Assembly (NCBI RefSeq): GCF_042932805.1
Contig: NZ_CP170633.1
Coordinates: 1,054,001-1,118,000, forward strand
Origin: Ascidiaceihabitans sp029251465
GTDB lineage: Bacteria; Pseudomonadota; Alphaproteobacteria; Rhodobacterales; Rhodobacteraceae
Length of the DNA stretch: 64,000 nucleotides
Direction: 5' to 3'
Shown here in pieces: positions 43,817-52,737 of this stretch (its first letter is position 1; every line of letters begins with the position of its first letter). The translations under genes were made by a program, and so were the position numbers. Below the pieces are notes generated by a model, which worked only from the letters and a program-made list of their open reading frames with translations, was not told where the DNA came from and did no database searches.

Positions 43817-45421
43817 ATGAAACTGACTTCTCAAATTTTACCCTCGTCCGAGGCGTTTAAATCCAATCTTTCAGCCCATGAAATTGCATTGGCGCAGGTG
43901 TCTGATGCGGCTCAAGCTGCGGCTTTTGGCGGCGGCGAGCGGTCGCGTGATCGCCACGTGTCGCGGGGCAAGATGCTGCCGCGCGAACGGGTCGCGAACC
44001 TGCTGGATCCCGGTAGCCCGTTCCTTGAGGTCGGTGCAACGGCTGCCCACGGCATGTACGATGGGGCCGCCCCTTGCGCCGGTGTGATCGCGGGAATTGG
44101 AGTCGTTCAGGGCCATGAAGTCATGGTGATTTGCAACGACGCGACGGTCAAAGGCGGCACGTACTATCCGATGACGGTCAAAAAACACCTGCGCGCCCAA
44201 GAGATCGCGGAGCAGAACAATCTGCCGTGCATTTATCTGGTCGACAGTGGTGGTGCGAACCTGCCCAATCAGGACGAAGTGTTCCCTGATCGTGACCACT
44301 TTGGCCGGATTTTCTACAACCAAGCGCAGATGAGCGCCAAGGGCATTCCGCAGATCGCTGTGGTCATGGGTTCGTGCACGGCGGGGGGCGCGTATGTGCC
44401 GGCGATGTCGGATGTGACGATCATTGTAAAAGAACAGGGCACGATTTTCCTTGCTGGTCCGCCTTTGGTCAAGGCGGCGACTGGCGAAGTTGTATCCGCC
44501 GAGGATTTGGGCGGCGGCGATGTGCACACGCGTTTGTCCGGTGTGGCTGACTATCTGGCCGAAGATGACGCGCACGCGCTGGCGTTGGCGCGCCGCGCTG
44601 TCAGTCATCTGAACCGCGCCAAACCAACAACGGTGCAATGGGAAACGCCCGAAGATCCCGCCTATGATCCGGCGGAATTGTTGGGCATCGTGCCCGCCGA
44701 CACGCGCCAGCCCTACGACATTCGCGAGGTGATCATGCGGGTGGTTGATGGATCACGCTTTGACGAATTCAAACCGCGCTTTGGCGAAACTTTGGTGACG
44801 GGGTTCGCCCATCTCAAGGGGTGCCCGATCGGGATCATCGCCAACAACGGTGTACTGTTTTCCGAAGCGGCCCAAAAAGGCGCGCATTTTGTTGAACTGT
44901 GTTCGCAACGCAAAATCCCGCTGGTGTTCTTGCAAAACATCACGGGCTTTATGGTGGGGCGCAAATACGAAAACGAAGGTATCGCACGCCACGGGGCCAA
45001 AATGGTGACAGCAGTGGCCACAACATCCGTGCCAAAGATCACGATGGTAGTGGGGGGGTCGTTCGGGGCAGGGAACTACGGCATGTCCGGGCGCGCCTAT
45101 TCCCCGCGGTTCATGTGGTCGTGGCCCAATTCGCGCATCGGCGTGATGGGCGGGCAGCAGGCGGCGGGCGTCTTGGCCACCGTCAAACGCGACGGGATCG
45201 AACGGCGCGGCGAAACTTGGTCGGCTGAGGAAGAAGCCGCATTCAAGCAGCCGACAATCGACATGTTCGAGGAACAGTCACACCCGCTTTATGCCTCGGC
45301 CCGGTTGTGGGATGACGGCGTGATAGATCCGCGCAAAACCCGCGATGTGTTGTTCCTTAGCCTATCTGCCAGCTTGAATGCCCCGATCGAGGAAACACGC
45401 TTTGGCGTGTTCCGGATGTGA
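43817..45421 (+). CDS. mccB: Methylcrotonyl-CoA carboxylase carboxyltransferase (beta) subunit
   Basis: 534 aa from ATG 43817, AAAGGA upstream. Acyl-CoA carboxyltransferase: RLSGVADYLAEDDAHAL, GSCTAGGAYVPAMSD, LAGPPLVKAATGEVVSAEDLGG, and GSFGAGNYGMSGRAYSPRFMW, all characteristic of the MCC beta branch. With MccA it carboxylates 3-methylcrotonyl-CoA to 3-methylglutaconyl-CoA. It begins a second stretch of the cluster after the ompW gap. Confidence 0.96.
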   Translation: MKLTSQILPSSEAFKSNLSAHEIALAQVSDAAQAAAFGGGERSRDRHVSRGKMLPRERVANLLDPGSPFLEVGATAAHGMYDGAAPCAGVIAGIGVVQGHEVMVICNDATVKGGTYYPMTVKKHLRAQEIAEQNNLPCIYLVDSGGANLPNQDEVFPDRDHFGRIFYNQAQMSAKGIPQIAVVMGSCTAGGAYVPAMSDVTIIVKEQGTIFLAGPPLVKAATGEVVSAEDLGGGDVHTRLSGVADYLAEDDAHALALARRAVSHLNRAKPTTVQWETPEDPAYDPAELLGIVPADTRQPYDIREVIMRVVDGSRFDEFKPRFGETLVTGFAHLKGCPIGIIANNGVLFSEAAQKGAHFVELCSQRKIPLVFLQNITGFMVGRKYENEGIARHGAKMVTAVATTSVPKITMVVGGSFGAGNYGMSGRAYSPRFMWSWPNSRIGVMGGQQAAGVLATVKRDGIERRGETWSAEEEAAFKQPTIDMFEEQSHPLYASARLWDDGVIDPRKTRDVLFLSLSASLNAPIEETRFGVFRM

Positions 45422-45460
45422 TGATGTTCCAGCGTTTTGAAATATACGGGATTGCGAATT

Positions 45461-45898
45461 ATGACTGATTTTCAAATGGGGCCACTGGGCCTGCACGTGA
45501 TCAAATACGCCGCAAAGCAGGCGGATGATTTTTACGATGCCAACTGGCTGATCATTGATGTGAACTGCACCACCGATCAGGGCAAAGTCGCGTTTCAATC
45601 GCCCTGCCTGATGACCACCGACATTTTCGATTTCATGGATGAAATCAAGGCGTTGCTGTCGGGCGAGGGCTATAATGCCTATCTGGTCAGTCTGGAACCT
45701 CAGGTTGATGTCAAGATTTCGCGCGGTGATGGCCCGGACATGTTTGTGCTGGATGTCGAACTGACCCCTGACGCGGACAACGACGAGGACATCTATGATC
45801 TGTCCTGTCCTGTGAGCCGCGCTGATGTAGAAAACATGGCGCAAAACGCCAGCAAAGTCATCGAAGCGTTCCCCGTGCGCGCGATAGGAGGATCGTGA
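45461..45898 (+). CDS. WapI-immunity-like small protein within the MCC operon
   Basis: 145 aa from ATG 45461. It has the layout I associate with the WapI-like family: NWLIIDVNC near the start, DIFDFMDEIKALLSGEG, then VSLEPQVDVKISRGDG and a strand-rich acidic end (VELTPDADNDEDIYDLSCPVS). Family members are found as toxin-immunity proteins and as stand-alone genes. No toxin gene is nearby. It sits between mccB and mccA, ending with a TGA that overlaps the mccA start. The match is from memory of the fold pattern and needs a profile search. Confidence 0.55.
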   Translation: MTDFQMGPLGLHVIKYAAKQADDFYDANWLIIDVNCTTDQGKVAFQSPCLMTTDIFDFMDEIKALLSGEGYNAYLVSLEPQVDVKISRGDGPDMFVLDVELTPDADNDEDIYDLSCPVSRADVENMAQNASKVIEAFPVRAIGGS

Positions 45899-47832
45899 TG
45901 TTTAACCGTATTTTGATCGCCAATCGCGGCGAAATCGCCTGTCGTGTCATTGAAACCGCGCAAAGAATGGGCGTGTCCTGCGTTGCGGTCTATTCAGATG
46001 TGGATGCCAGCGCCAAGCACGTGCAGATGGCCGATTTGGCCGTGCACATCGGTGGCAATGCCCCGGCTGACAGCTATTTGCGCGGCGATGTGATTATTCA
46101 GGCGGCTTTGGATACGGGCGCGCAGGCGATCCATCCGGGCTACGGGTTCTTGTCCGAAAACCCCGATTTTGTTGACGCGGTCGCGGCGGCTGGCCTGACG
46201 TTCATCGGCCCCTCGGCGGATGCGATCCGCGCCATGGGGCTTAAGGATGCGGCCAAGGCGCTGATGATCAAAGCGGGCGTGCCGGTTGTGCCGGGCTATC
46301 ACGGCGCGGATCAGGACGACAGATTGCTGGCAACAGAAGCTGACAAAATCGGCTATCCGGTGTTGATCAAGGCGGTTGCGGGCGGGGGCGGCAAAGGCAT
46401 GCGCTTGGTTGAAGCCGCAGATGATTTCGCTGACGCACTGGCCTCGGCCCGATCTGAGGCCAAGACGTCCTTTGGCAACGCCGACGTTCTGGTCGAGAAA
46501 TTCGTGACCAAACCGCGCCACATCGAAGTACAAGTGTTTGGCGATGGCACCCGCGCGCTGCATTTGTTCGAACGCGACTGTTCCCTGCAACGCCGCCACC
46601 AAAAGGTCATCGAAGAGGCTCCAGCCCCCGACATGCCCCAAGACATGCGCGACGCGATGGGCACCGCTGCGGTCCGTGCGGCCGAGGCGATTGGCTACAA
46701 AGGTGCGGGCACAGTCGAATTTATCGTCGACGGATCGAACGGTCTGCACGCGGACAAGTTCTTTTTCATGGAAATGAACACGCGCTTGCAGGTTGAACAC
46801 CCCGTGACCGAATTGATCACTGGGGTCGATCTGGTGGAATGGCAGTTGCGTGTCGCGGCTGGCAGCGCTTTGCCCTGTGCCCAAAGCGACCTTGCGATCA
46901 ACGGTCACGCATTCGAGGCGCGGCTGTACGCCGAAGACGTGCCAGCAGGTTTCTTACCTGCAACCGGAACGCTAACGCATCTGTCGTTTCCTGAAAATGC
47001 ACGATCTGACAGTGGCGTGCGCAGTGGCGACACGATCAGCCCGTTTTACGATCCGATGATTGCCAAGGTGATTGTGCACGGGCCGACGCGGCAGGTGGCT
47101 TTGGCCCGTTTGTCAGCGGCGTTACGTCAAACCCAAGTGGCTGGGACCACGACGAACCTTGCGTTTCTGGGTGCTCTGGCTGGGCACGAGGGCTTTGGCA
47201 CAGGCGACGTTGACACCGGCCTGATTGCCCGCGATCTGGACGCGCTGACTGCACAGGCCACCGTTACGCCAGCCCATTGGGCGCGCGCAGGCATGGTGGC
47301 TTTGGGCTTGGACACAGCCGCATCCGAGACGGGGTTCACCCTGTGGCAACCTTTGCGCCGCTCGGTTGCTTTGGCCTTGGGTGAAGACGAGCGCACCCTT
47401 TCGGTCGAAGTTTTATCGCCCATAGAACAGCACTGGACTGTGGGTGACGCAACTGTGGTTGCCAAACACGTTGGTGGCGCTTGGATGCTAGATCAGCAAC
47501 CGGCCCCGCAGACCGCACAGGCCGGATCAACCGTGACCATCTTTGCCGACTACGGGATCGCCTTTGACGTGATCGACCCCTTGCAACGAGACAGCAGTGC
47601 CGGAGGCGACGGCAACCTGATCGAAGCGCCAATGCCCGGTTTGGTCAAATCCGTGATGGCAAAAGCAGGGCAGGTGGTCAAAGCCGGCGACCGTTTGGCT
47701 GTTCTGGAGGCGATGAAGATGGAGCATGCGCTGCTTGCGGCCCGTGACGGTGTTGTAGCCGAGGTTCTTGCCTCTGACGGCGATCAGGTAGAAGCAGGGG
47801 CGGCCCTGATCCGACTAGAGGCCGAGGCATGA
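45898..47832 (+). CDS. mccA: Methylcrotonyl-CoA carboxylase biotin carboxylase (alpha) subunit
   Basis: 644 aa from ATG 45898: AGGAGG is 6 nt upstream, so a GTG at 45895 is less likely. Biotin carboxylase: ILIANRGEIACRVI, HPGYGFLSENPDF, ATP-grasp GGGGKGMRLV, FVTKPRHIEVQVFGDG, FFMEMNTRLQVEHPVTE. The C-terminal biotinyl domain has LEAMKMEH with the biotin Lys near residue 606. Carboxylates biotin with bicarbonate and ATP for MccB. Confidence 0.96.
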   Translation: MFNRILIANRGEIACRVIETAQRMGVSCVAVYSDVDASAKHVQMADLAVHIGGNAPADSYLRGDVIIQAALDTGAQAIHPGYGFLSENPDFVDAVAAAGLTFIGPSADAIRAMGLKDAAKALMIKAGVPVVPGYHGADQDDRLLATEADKIGYPVLIKAVAGGGGKGMRLVEAADDFADALASARSEAKTSFGNADVLVEKFVTKPRHIEVQVFGDGTRALHLFERDCSLQRRHQKVIEEAPAPDMPQDMRDAMGTAAVRAAEAIGYKGAGTVEFIVDGSNGLHADKFFFMEMNTRLQVEHPVTELITGVDLVEWQLRVAAGSALPCAQSDLAINGHAFEARLYAEDVPAGFLPATGTLTHLSFPENARSDSGVRSGDTISPFYDPMIAKVIVHGPTRQVALARLSAALRQTQVAGTTTNLAFLGALAGHEGFGTGDVDTGLIARDLDALTAQATVTPAHWARAGMVALGLDTAASETGFTLWQPLRRSVALALGEDERTLSVEVLSPIEQHWTVGDATVVAKHVGGAWMLDQQPAPQTAQAGSTVTIFADYGIAFDVIDPLQRDSSAGGDGNLIEAPMPGLVKSVMAKAGQVVKAGDRLAVLEAMKMEHALLAARDGVVAEVLASDGDQVEAGAALIRLEAEA

Positions 47833-48497
47833 TCACTCTGCATCATTGCCCGCAAACCCGCTCCATGCGCTCGCTCTGGTTGCTGCATGAATTGGGCGTT
47901 GAATTTGACGTCGTCACCCATGCGTTTGGTAAGAACCTGCGCGATCCCGACTATTTGAACCGGTCTTTTGCCGGGCGCGTGCCAGCGCTGGAACTGGACG
48001 GGCAGTCGATTTTCGAAACCGGTGCGATCACCGAGGTGCTGTGCGAACGCTTTAGCCCTGACACGCTGGGCCGACCTGCGGGACATCCCGAACGTGCCGA
48101 CTGGCTGGTTTGGGTGCATTTTGCCGAAACCATCAGCCAGCACACTGCGGCCCTAACCCAGCAGCACGTTGCCCTGCGCGAAGACCACATGCGCAGCCCC
48201 ATCGTGATGAAACTTGAGGCGGCGCGGATCGGGAAATGCTTTGCGGCGATCGAGGCACGCTTGACCGCGCTGGGCACGCCCGCGCAGTATCTTTTAGAGG
48301 GAGGGTTCAGTGCGGCTGATATCTCGGTCGGGCAAGCGGTCTACATGGCACGGTTTTTTGCGACACTGGACGGCTTCCCGAAAGCGGCGGCTTGGTACGA
48401 ACGGTTGACGGCGCGGGATGCGTTTCAGGCCAGCCTACCGGACGCCGATCAACGATTGTTCCCGCAGGCGTTTTTCGCGCCGTGGCCCATGGAATGA
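47829..48497 (+). CDS. Glutathione S-transferase family protein
   Basis: 222 aa, start overlaps the mccA stop (ATGA). Thioredoxin-like N-domain (HHCPQTRSMRSLWLLHELGVEFDVVTH), with VPALEL (cis-Pro) and FETGAITEVLCERF (E-S/T-G motif), then an all-helical domain. Function within leucine degradation is unknown; substrates of such bacterial GSTs are rarely known. Its placement inside the operon is likely conserved co-transcription rather than accident, by overlap. Confidence 0.85.
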   Translation: MITLHHCPQTRSMRSLWLLHELGVEFDVVTHAFGKNLRDPDYLNRSFAGRVPALELDGQSIFETGAITEVLCERFSPDTLGRPAGHPERADWLVWVHFAETISQHTAALTQQHVALREDHMRSPIVMKLEAARIGKCFAAIEARLTALGTPAQYLLEGGFSAADISVGQAVYMARFFATLDGFPKAAAWYERLTARDAFQASLPDADQRLFPQAFFAPWPME

Positions 48498-48521
48498 GCA
48501 ACCAAACAGGAAAGAACACCT

Positions 48522-49373
48522 ATGTCCGAGCACGCAGAGATCTTTGAAGTTGGCCCCCGCGACGGTTTGCAAAACGAGGCCCGCGATATTCCGGTGGCCG
48601 AGAAAATCGCGTTGGTGGATTTGCTCAGTTCGGCGGGGTTCAAGCGGATCGAATGTGCCAGTTTTGTTTCCCCCAAATGGGTGCCGCAGATGGCGGGCAG
48701 TGGCGAAGTTCTGGCGGGAATCACCCGGGCTGCGGGTGTACGTTATGGTGCGTTGACCCCGAACATGCGCGGATTTGAAGATGCCAGAGCGGCGGGTGCC
48801 GACGAAATCGCGGTGTTTGGCTCAGCGTCCGAGGGGTTCTCGAAGGCAAATGTGAATGCCACAATCGAGGAATCGCTAGACCGCTTTGCGCCCGTGATCG
48901 AGGCGGCACGCATGATCGATCTGCCCGTGCGCGGCTATGTGTCTTGCGTGGTCGGCTGCCCCTATGACGGCGATGTTGACCCGGCGGATGTTGCCCGTGT
49001 GGCTGACCGATTGTTTGCGATGGGCTGTTACGAGGTGTCCTTGGGTGACACGATCGGCGCGGGCACGCCCGACAACATCGCGCGCATGTTGATGGCGGTG
49101 CGTGACGTGGTCCCTGTGGGCCGGTTAGCGGCACATTATCACGACACAAAAGGGCGGGCGATGGACAACATCGATGCGTCTATCGCGCTGGGCGTGCGGG
49201 TGTTTGACGCCGCCGTTGGTGGTTTGGGCGGTTGCCCGTTTGCGCCGGGTGCTGCGGGCAATGTGGCGACCGAAGATGTGGCCGCGCATCTGGCCCGATT
49301 GGGCTATGAAACCGGTTTGGATCTGGATGTTGTGGCGAAAGCGGCTGAAATGGCCAAAGCCATGAGGGGCTAG
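48522..49373 (+). CDS. mvaB: Hydroxymethylglutaryl-CoA lyase
   Basis: 283 aa. HMGL family: FEVGPRDGLQNEARDI (metal Asp and substrate Arg), CVVGCPYDGDVDP, SLGDTIGAGTP (metal site), HYHDTKGRA (metal His), and GGLGGCPFAPGAAGNVATED, with the catalytic Cys signature. It splits HMG-CoA into acetyl-CoA and acetoacetate, the last step of leucine breakdown. Confidence 0.95.
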   Translation: MSEHAEIFEVGPRDGLQNEARDIPVAEKIALVDLLSSAGFKRIECASFVSPKWVPQMAGSGEVLAGITRAAGVRYGALTPNMRGFEDARAAGADEIAVFGSASEGFSKANVNATIEESLDRFAPVIEAARMIDLPVRGYVSCVVGCPYDGDVDPADVARVADRLFAMGCYEVSLGDTIGAGTPDNIARMLMAVRDVVPVGRLAAHYHDTKGRAMDNIDASIALGVRVFDAAVGGLGGCPFAPGAAGNVATEDVAAHLARLGYETGLDLDVVAKAAEMAKAMRG

Positions 49374-49375
49374 GA

Positions 49376-50164
49376 ATGTTCAAGACTCTGGACCTTGATG
49401 TGGATGCGCGCGGCGTGGCCACATTGACCCTGAACCGTGCCGAAAAGCACAACGCCTTGTCGGCAGTGATGCTGGCGGAATTGACACAGGTGGCCCATGA
49501 TTTGGGCGCGGACGATGCGGTGCGTGTTGTCGTATTGACAGGGGCCGGGCGCAGCTTTTGTGCGGGCGGTGACCTTGCGTGGATGCAAGAGCAAATGGCG
49601 TCTGATCCCGAAACCCGAGGGCGCGAGGCGGCCAAGCTGGCGCATATGTTGCAGGCAATGAATACGATGCCCAAACCGCTGATCGGCGCGCTGCAAGGCA
49701 ATGCATTTGGCGGCGGTGTTGGCATGGCTGCGGTCTGTGACGTGGCGATTGGCGTCGACAGCCTACGGATGGGGTTCACCGAAACGCGTCTTGGCATTAT
49801 TCCGGCCACCATCGGCCCCTACATTATCGCGCGTATGGGCGAGGGGCGGGCGCGTCGTGTGTTCATGTCGGCGCGCCTGTTTGCGGCGCAAGAGGCCGTC
49901 GATCTGGGGTTATTAGCGCGCGCGGTGCCCGCAGCCGATTTGCCCGCCGCGATTGAGGCCGAAGTCGAACCTTACCTGTCTTGCGCGCCGGGGGCTGTTG
50001 CGTCCGCCAAGGCTTTGGCGCGCGCGTTGGGTCCGCACATCGGCGAGGACACGATTGCGATGACGATTGCGGCGCTTAAATCCCGCTGGGAAACGGATGA
50101 GGCCGCAGAAGGCATCGGTGCGTTCTTTGACAAGCGCAAAGCGGCGTGGATGCCCAAGGCTTAG
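49376..50164 (+). CDS. liuC: Enoyl-CoA hydratase/isomerase family, probable methylglutaconyl-CoA hydratase
   Basis: 262 aa, starts 3 nt after mvaB. Crotonase fold: LNRAEKHNALSAVMLAEL, TGAGRSFCAGGDLAWMQEQ (oxyanion hole), LIGALQGNAFGGGVGMAAVCD, and ETRLGIIPATIGPYIIARMG (catalytic Glu region). Given the cluster, the reaction is hydration of 3-methylglutaconyl-CoA to HMG-CoA. The last 4 nt overlap the end of the convergent cupin gene. Confidence 0.93.
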   Translation: MFKTLDLDVDARGVATLTLNRAEKHNALSAVMLAELTQVAHDLGADDAVRVVVLTGAGRSFCAGGDLAWMQEQMASDPETRGREAAKLAHMLQAMNTMPKPLIGALQGNAFGGGVGMAAVCDVAIGVDSLRMGFTETRLGIIPATIGPYIIARMGEGRARRVFMSARLFAAQEAVDLGLLARAVPAADLPAAIEAEVEPYLSCAPGAVASAKALARALGPHIGEDTIAMTIAALKSRWETDEAAEGIGAFFDKRKAAWMPKA

Positions 50165-50478
50165 TCGCGCGGGTTCTCGAGGAATTCGATCTCAATAAAA
50201 GCGCATTCGAAATCATTGGCGCTAATCACGTCATGCTCTGCCCCTAGTTCCCGAAAATACGGAACGCCGGTTTTCATCTCCGCCAAAGTGCGATTACCAT
50301 CGGCCCCGAGAATTTCGAGTTGCCCGTCGAACATCGGCACCACAACATAGTCATAGTCATGACGGTGCCAGCCGGTGTTGTTTCCACGCGCGCGAAATCG
50401 CCATTCAGTGACCCGGGTTCGAGTATTTTCGATCAGAACAATCGGGGTGGCGGTGCCTGGGGCTGCGGGGGTGCACAT
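50161..50478 (-). CDS. Cupin domain protein
   Basis: 105 aa, GGAGA ribosome site. Single cupin barrel: RARGNNTGWHRHDYDYVVVPMFDG gives the G-(x)5-H-x-H metal-binding motif 1, and EMKTGVPYFRELGAEHDVISANDF the second (a Tyr/Glu/His set). No tail or extra domain. Such proteins are often involved in oxidation or metal-dependent turnover of small organic molecules. Its overlap with the hydratase gene is convergent, so it is a separate transcript. Confidence 0.78.
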   Translation of the reverse strand: MCTPAAPGTATPIVLIENTRTRVTEWRFRARGNNTGWHRHDYDYVVVPMFDGQLEILGADGNRTLAEMKTGVPYFRELGAEHDVISANDFECAFIEIEFLENPRD

Positions 50479-50837
50479 ATCATGTCTCCTGGTGGTTTGA
50501 GCAGGCTAGGGCGCATCGCAGGAATACGATAGGGCCAGATCGATTACGACACCCGGCCAGAATCAGGTGATGCTGATCTGCTGTTCGTTTTGTGGCTTCT
50601 GTTTTCCAAACTGCGCACAAAACCTTGAGGGCAGTTGAATTTAGTGAGCACGAATGTGGCGTCGTTTAACGGTTTTTGAACTTGTGATGCACTAGTGCGG
50701 CATAACGGCCTTGGATGGAGCGAAAACCTGTGGCTGTTGGTTGACCCTGACAAGTCACAGGGCTAAACCCATGATCGTCAACTTCGCCACTTGGCCGCGC
50801 GGGCAAAACGCCGTTTCGCGATACACAAGGAGCCACC
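50479..50837. promoter_or_regulatory. Control region upstream of the nuo operon
   Basis: 359 nt with no supported gene. Short antisense frames here have no family similarity. It contains the candidate promoter at 50741-50769 and the ribosome site AAGGAG before nuoA. No riboswitch or small RNA was recognised. Confidence 0.6.
50741..50769 (+). promoter_or_regulatory. Candidate nuo promoter with operator-like palindrome in the spacer
   Basis: TTGACC, 17-nt spacer, TAAACC, 69 nt before the nuoA ATG. The spacer holds TGAC-AA-GTCA (50748-50757), a perfect 4+4 palindrome nested in CCCTG/CAGGG arms (50745-50762). A protein bound there would cover the promoter. The -10 box is weak. Confidence 0.4.
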
Positions 50838-51203
50838 ATGGAAGAGATGTTGCGGGAGTACCTCCCAATTCTCGTTTTTCTGGCCGTTGCCATCGGCCTC
50901 GGTCTAGCCCTCATTCTAGCTGCTGTTGTGATTGCGGTGCGCAATCCGGACCCTGAAAAGGTGTCAGCCTATGAATGTGGATTTAATGCATTTGATGATG
51001 CGCGAATGAAATTTGATGTCCGGTTTTATCTGGTGTCGATCCTGTTCATCATCTTCGATCTGGAAATCGCCTTTCTGTTCCCTTGGGCCGTGGCCTTTAA
51101 GGACGTCAGCATGGTTGGGTTCTGGTCGATGATGGTCTTTTTGGGCGTGCTGACCGCAGGCTTTGCATACGAGTGGAAAAAGGGAGCGCTGGAATGGCAG
51201 TAA
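50838..51203 (+). CDS. nuoA: NADH-quinone oxidoreductase subunit A
   Basis: 121 aa with three transmembrane helices: LREYLPILVFLAVAIGLGL first, then the loop with YECGFNAFDDARMKFDVRFYL (the conserved Cys loop of NuoA), and two more helices. AAGGAG ribosome site. NuoA is a membrane subunit of complex I at the interface with the quinone site. First gene of a long operon. Confidence 0.97.
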   Translation: MEEMLREYLPILVFLAVAIGLGLALILAAVVIAVRNPDPEKVSAYECGFNAFDDARMKFDVRFYLVSILFIIFDLEIAFLFPWAVAFKDVSMVGFWSMMVFLGVLTAGFAYEWKKGALEWQ

Positions 51204-51718
51204 GGGCCACAGCAGAGGGCGACAAAGATTTCGCCACACAATCCTTGAACGCAGAATTGCAGGACAAGGGCTTTCTTCTGACCTCGACCGAGGATCTGAT
51301 CAACTGGGCCCGCACAGGTTCGTTGCACTGGATGACCTTTGGTTTGGCGTGCTGTGCAGTCGAAATGATGCACACGTCAATGCCGCGCTATGACCTTGAG
51401 CGGTTTGGCACGGCACCTCGTGCGTCCCCGCGCCAGTCCGATCTGATGATCGTGGCCGGTACATTGACCAACAAAATGGCACCGGCCTTGCGCAAAGTTT
51501 ACGACCAGATGCCAGAGCCACGCTACGTGATTTCGATGGGCTCCTGCGCCAACGGCGGCGGCTATTACCACTACAGTTATTCGGTCGTGCGCGGCTGTGA
51601 TCGCATCGTGCCGGTCGATGTTTACGTGCCCGGTTGCCCGCCAACCGCAGAGGCTTTGTTGTACGGCATCATGCAACTGCAACGCAAAATGCGCCGCACC
51701 GGCACAATCGTTCGATAG
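51194..51718 (+). CDS. nuoB: NADH-quinone oxidoreductase subunit B
   Basis: 174 aa from ATG 51194 (overlaps nuoA by 10 nt; GGAG upstream). FeS cluster N2 ligands: CC in LACCAVEMMH at 53-54, Cys at 115 in MGSCANGGGYY, Cys at 145 in PGCPPTAEAL. It carries the last cluster in electron transfer to quinone. Confidence 0.97.
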   Translation: MAVRATAEGDKDFATQSLNAELQDKGFLLTSTEDLINWARTGSLHWMTFGLACCAVEMMHTSMPRYDLERFGTAPRASPRQSDLMIVAGTLTNKMAPALRKVYDQMPEPRYVISMGSCANGGGYYHYSYSVVRGCDRIVPVDVYVPGCPPTAEALLYGIMQLQRKMRRTGTIVR

Positions 51719-51728
51719 GGGCTGACAG

Positions 51729-52340
51729 ATGACTGAAGCACTCACAGAACTCGGCACCTACATCGAAGCCAAACGCCCCGATTGCGTGCTGGCATGGGAT
51801 ATCACCCACGACGAATTAAACGTCGATGTGGCTCCGGCCAGCATCACCGGCTTGGTTGAGTTTTTGAAAACGGATTCCACCTGCAAATTTTCCAGCCTCG
51901 TGGATATCACAGCTGTTGACTACGCGGGCCGCGCGAAACGCTTCGACGTGGTCTACCATTTCCTGTCGATGTACCAAAACCATCGCATCCGTCTGCGCGT
52001 CTCTGTTCGCGAGGATCAAATGGTGCCATCGATCTGTGAAATCCACCCGTCAGCCAACTGGTTCGAACGTGAAGTCTTTGACATGTTCGGCATCCTGTTT
52101 TCCGGCCACCCGGATTTGCGCCGTATCCTCACGGACTATGGTTTTCGCGGCTACCCGCTGCGCAAAGATTTCCCGACTACCGGTTACACCGAGGTCCGCT
52201 ACGACGAAGCGCAGAAACGCGTCATTTATGAACCGGTCAGCCTTGTGCAGGAATACCGCCAGTTCGATTTTATGAGCCCGTGGGAAGGTGCCGAATACAT
52301 CCTGCCCGGGGATGAGAAAAAAGACGAGGCGGCGAAATGA
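51729..52340 (+). CDS. nuoC: NADH-quinone oxidoreductase subunit C
   Basis: 203 aa, separate from NuoD (fused in some enterobacteria). ANWFEREVFDMFGILFSGHPDLRRILTDYGF is the 30-kDa subunit signature, also RKDFPTTGY. Its stop overlaps a small downstream gene's ATG (ATGA). Confidence 0.97.
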   Translation: MTEALTELGTYIEAKRPDCVLAWDITHDELNVDVAPASITGLVEFLKTDSTCKFSSLVDITAVDYAGRAKRFDVVYHFLSMYQNHRIRLRVSVREDQMVPSICEIHPSANWFEREVFDMFGILFSGHPDLRRILTDYGFRGYPLRKDFPTTGYTEVRYDEAQKRVIYEPVSLVQEYRQFDFMSPWEGAEYILPGDEKKDEAAK

Positions 52341-52510
52341 GCGGTTTTTGGTGGCTTGCAATTTCGGCACTGACGATCATCCCGATGGTCAAGCTGCTGC
52401 CGTTCTTTGGCATCAACAAATACTGGGCTGCTGTGGCTGTTGTTCCTGTCGGTACGGTGGGCTTGCTGTGGTACATGGCGGTCAAACTGCAAGAGCTGGA
52501 GAAGCGCTAG
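52337..52510 (+). CDS. Small membrane protein between nuoC and nuoD (57 aa)
   Basis: 57 aa, start overlapping the nuoC stop as ATGA. Two hydrophobic helices, MSGFWWLAISALTIIP and a later YWAAVAVVPVGTVGLLWYM, and a charged end LQELEKR. Its stop TAG overlaps the next gene's GTG (TAGTG). The unbroken coupling on both sides supports translation. It may be a family-specific inserted gene of the nuo operon; function unknown. Confidence 0.7.
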   Translation: MSGFWWLAISALTIIPMVKLLPFFGINKYWAAVAVVPVGTVGLLWYMAVKLQELEKR

Positions 52511-52737
52511 TGCACGCGGGATTTCCAGACATTACATGGTTTCACTCAATGGCAGGGGTCTTTGCCCTTTTTGTGATGGCCGCACTGTTCTTGTTGCCTG
52601 CACGAGTATTACAAAAGCGACATGACTATCCGGCGTGGACGTTGGTTTTTGGTTTGGTGCCGTATCTCGGCCCGTATATCCTGCTCTGGGCACTTGCCAC
52701 ATCTGAGCCACGAAAAGTTGAAGAGGTCTTTAAATGA
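52510..52737 (+). CDS. Small membrane protein between nuoC and nuoD (75 aa)
   Basis: 75 aa from GTG 52510 (ATG 52549 is an alternative), overlapping the previous stop by one base and nuoD by ATGA. Two transmembrane helices: MAGVFALFVMAALFLLPA and WTLVFGLVPYLGPYILLWAL, with a charged RVLQKRHDYP link and tail EPRKVEEVFK. No recognised family. Position within complex I genes suggests an accessory membrane factor; inference only. Confidence 0.7.
   Translation: MHAGFPDITWFHSMAGVFALFVMAALFLLPARVLQKRHDYPAWTLVFGLVPYLGPYILLWALATSEPRKVEEVFK

Noticed and set aside
48566..48577. TTTGCAAA motif copies (in mvaB; also near 33213, 52948 and 54373) as operators
   Set aside because: All lie inside coding sequence in codon contexts; only the palindrome at 2846 is intergenic.
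50544..50944. Minus-strand frames upstream of nuoA
   Set aside because: Ser/Arg-rich, no ribosome site, no similarity; they cross the likely nuo promoter.
52288..52737. Long frame from 52288 covering the end of nuoC
   Set aside because: Its first 74 codons are a shadow of nuoC and of the 57-aa gene; only the part from GTG 52510 has a membrane-protein pattern and coupling.
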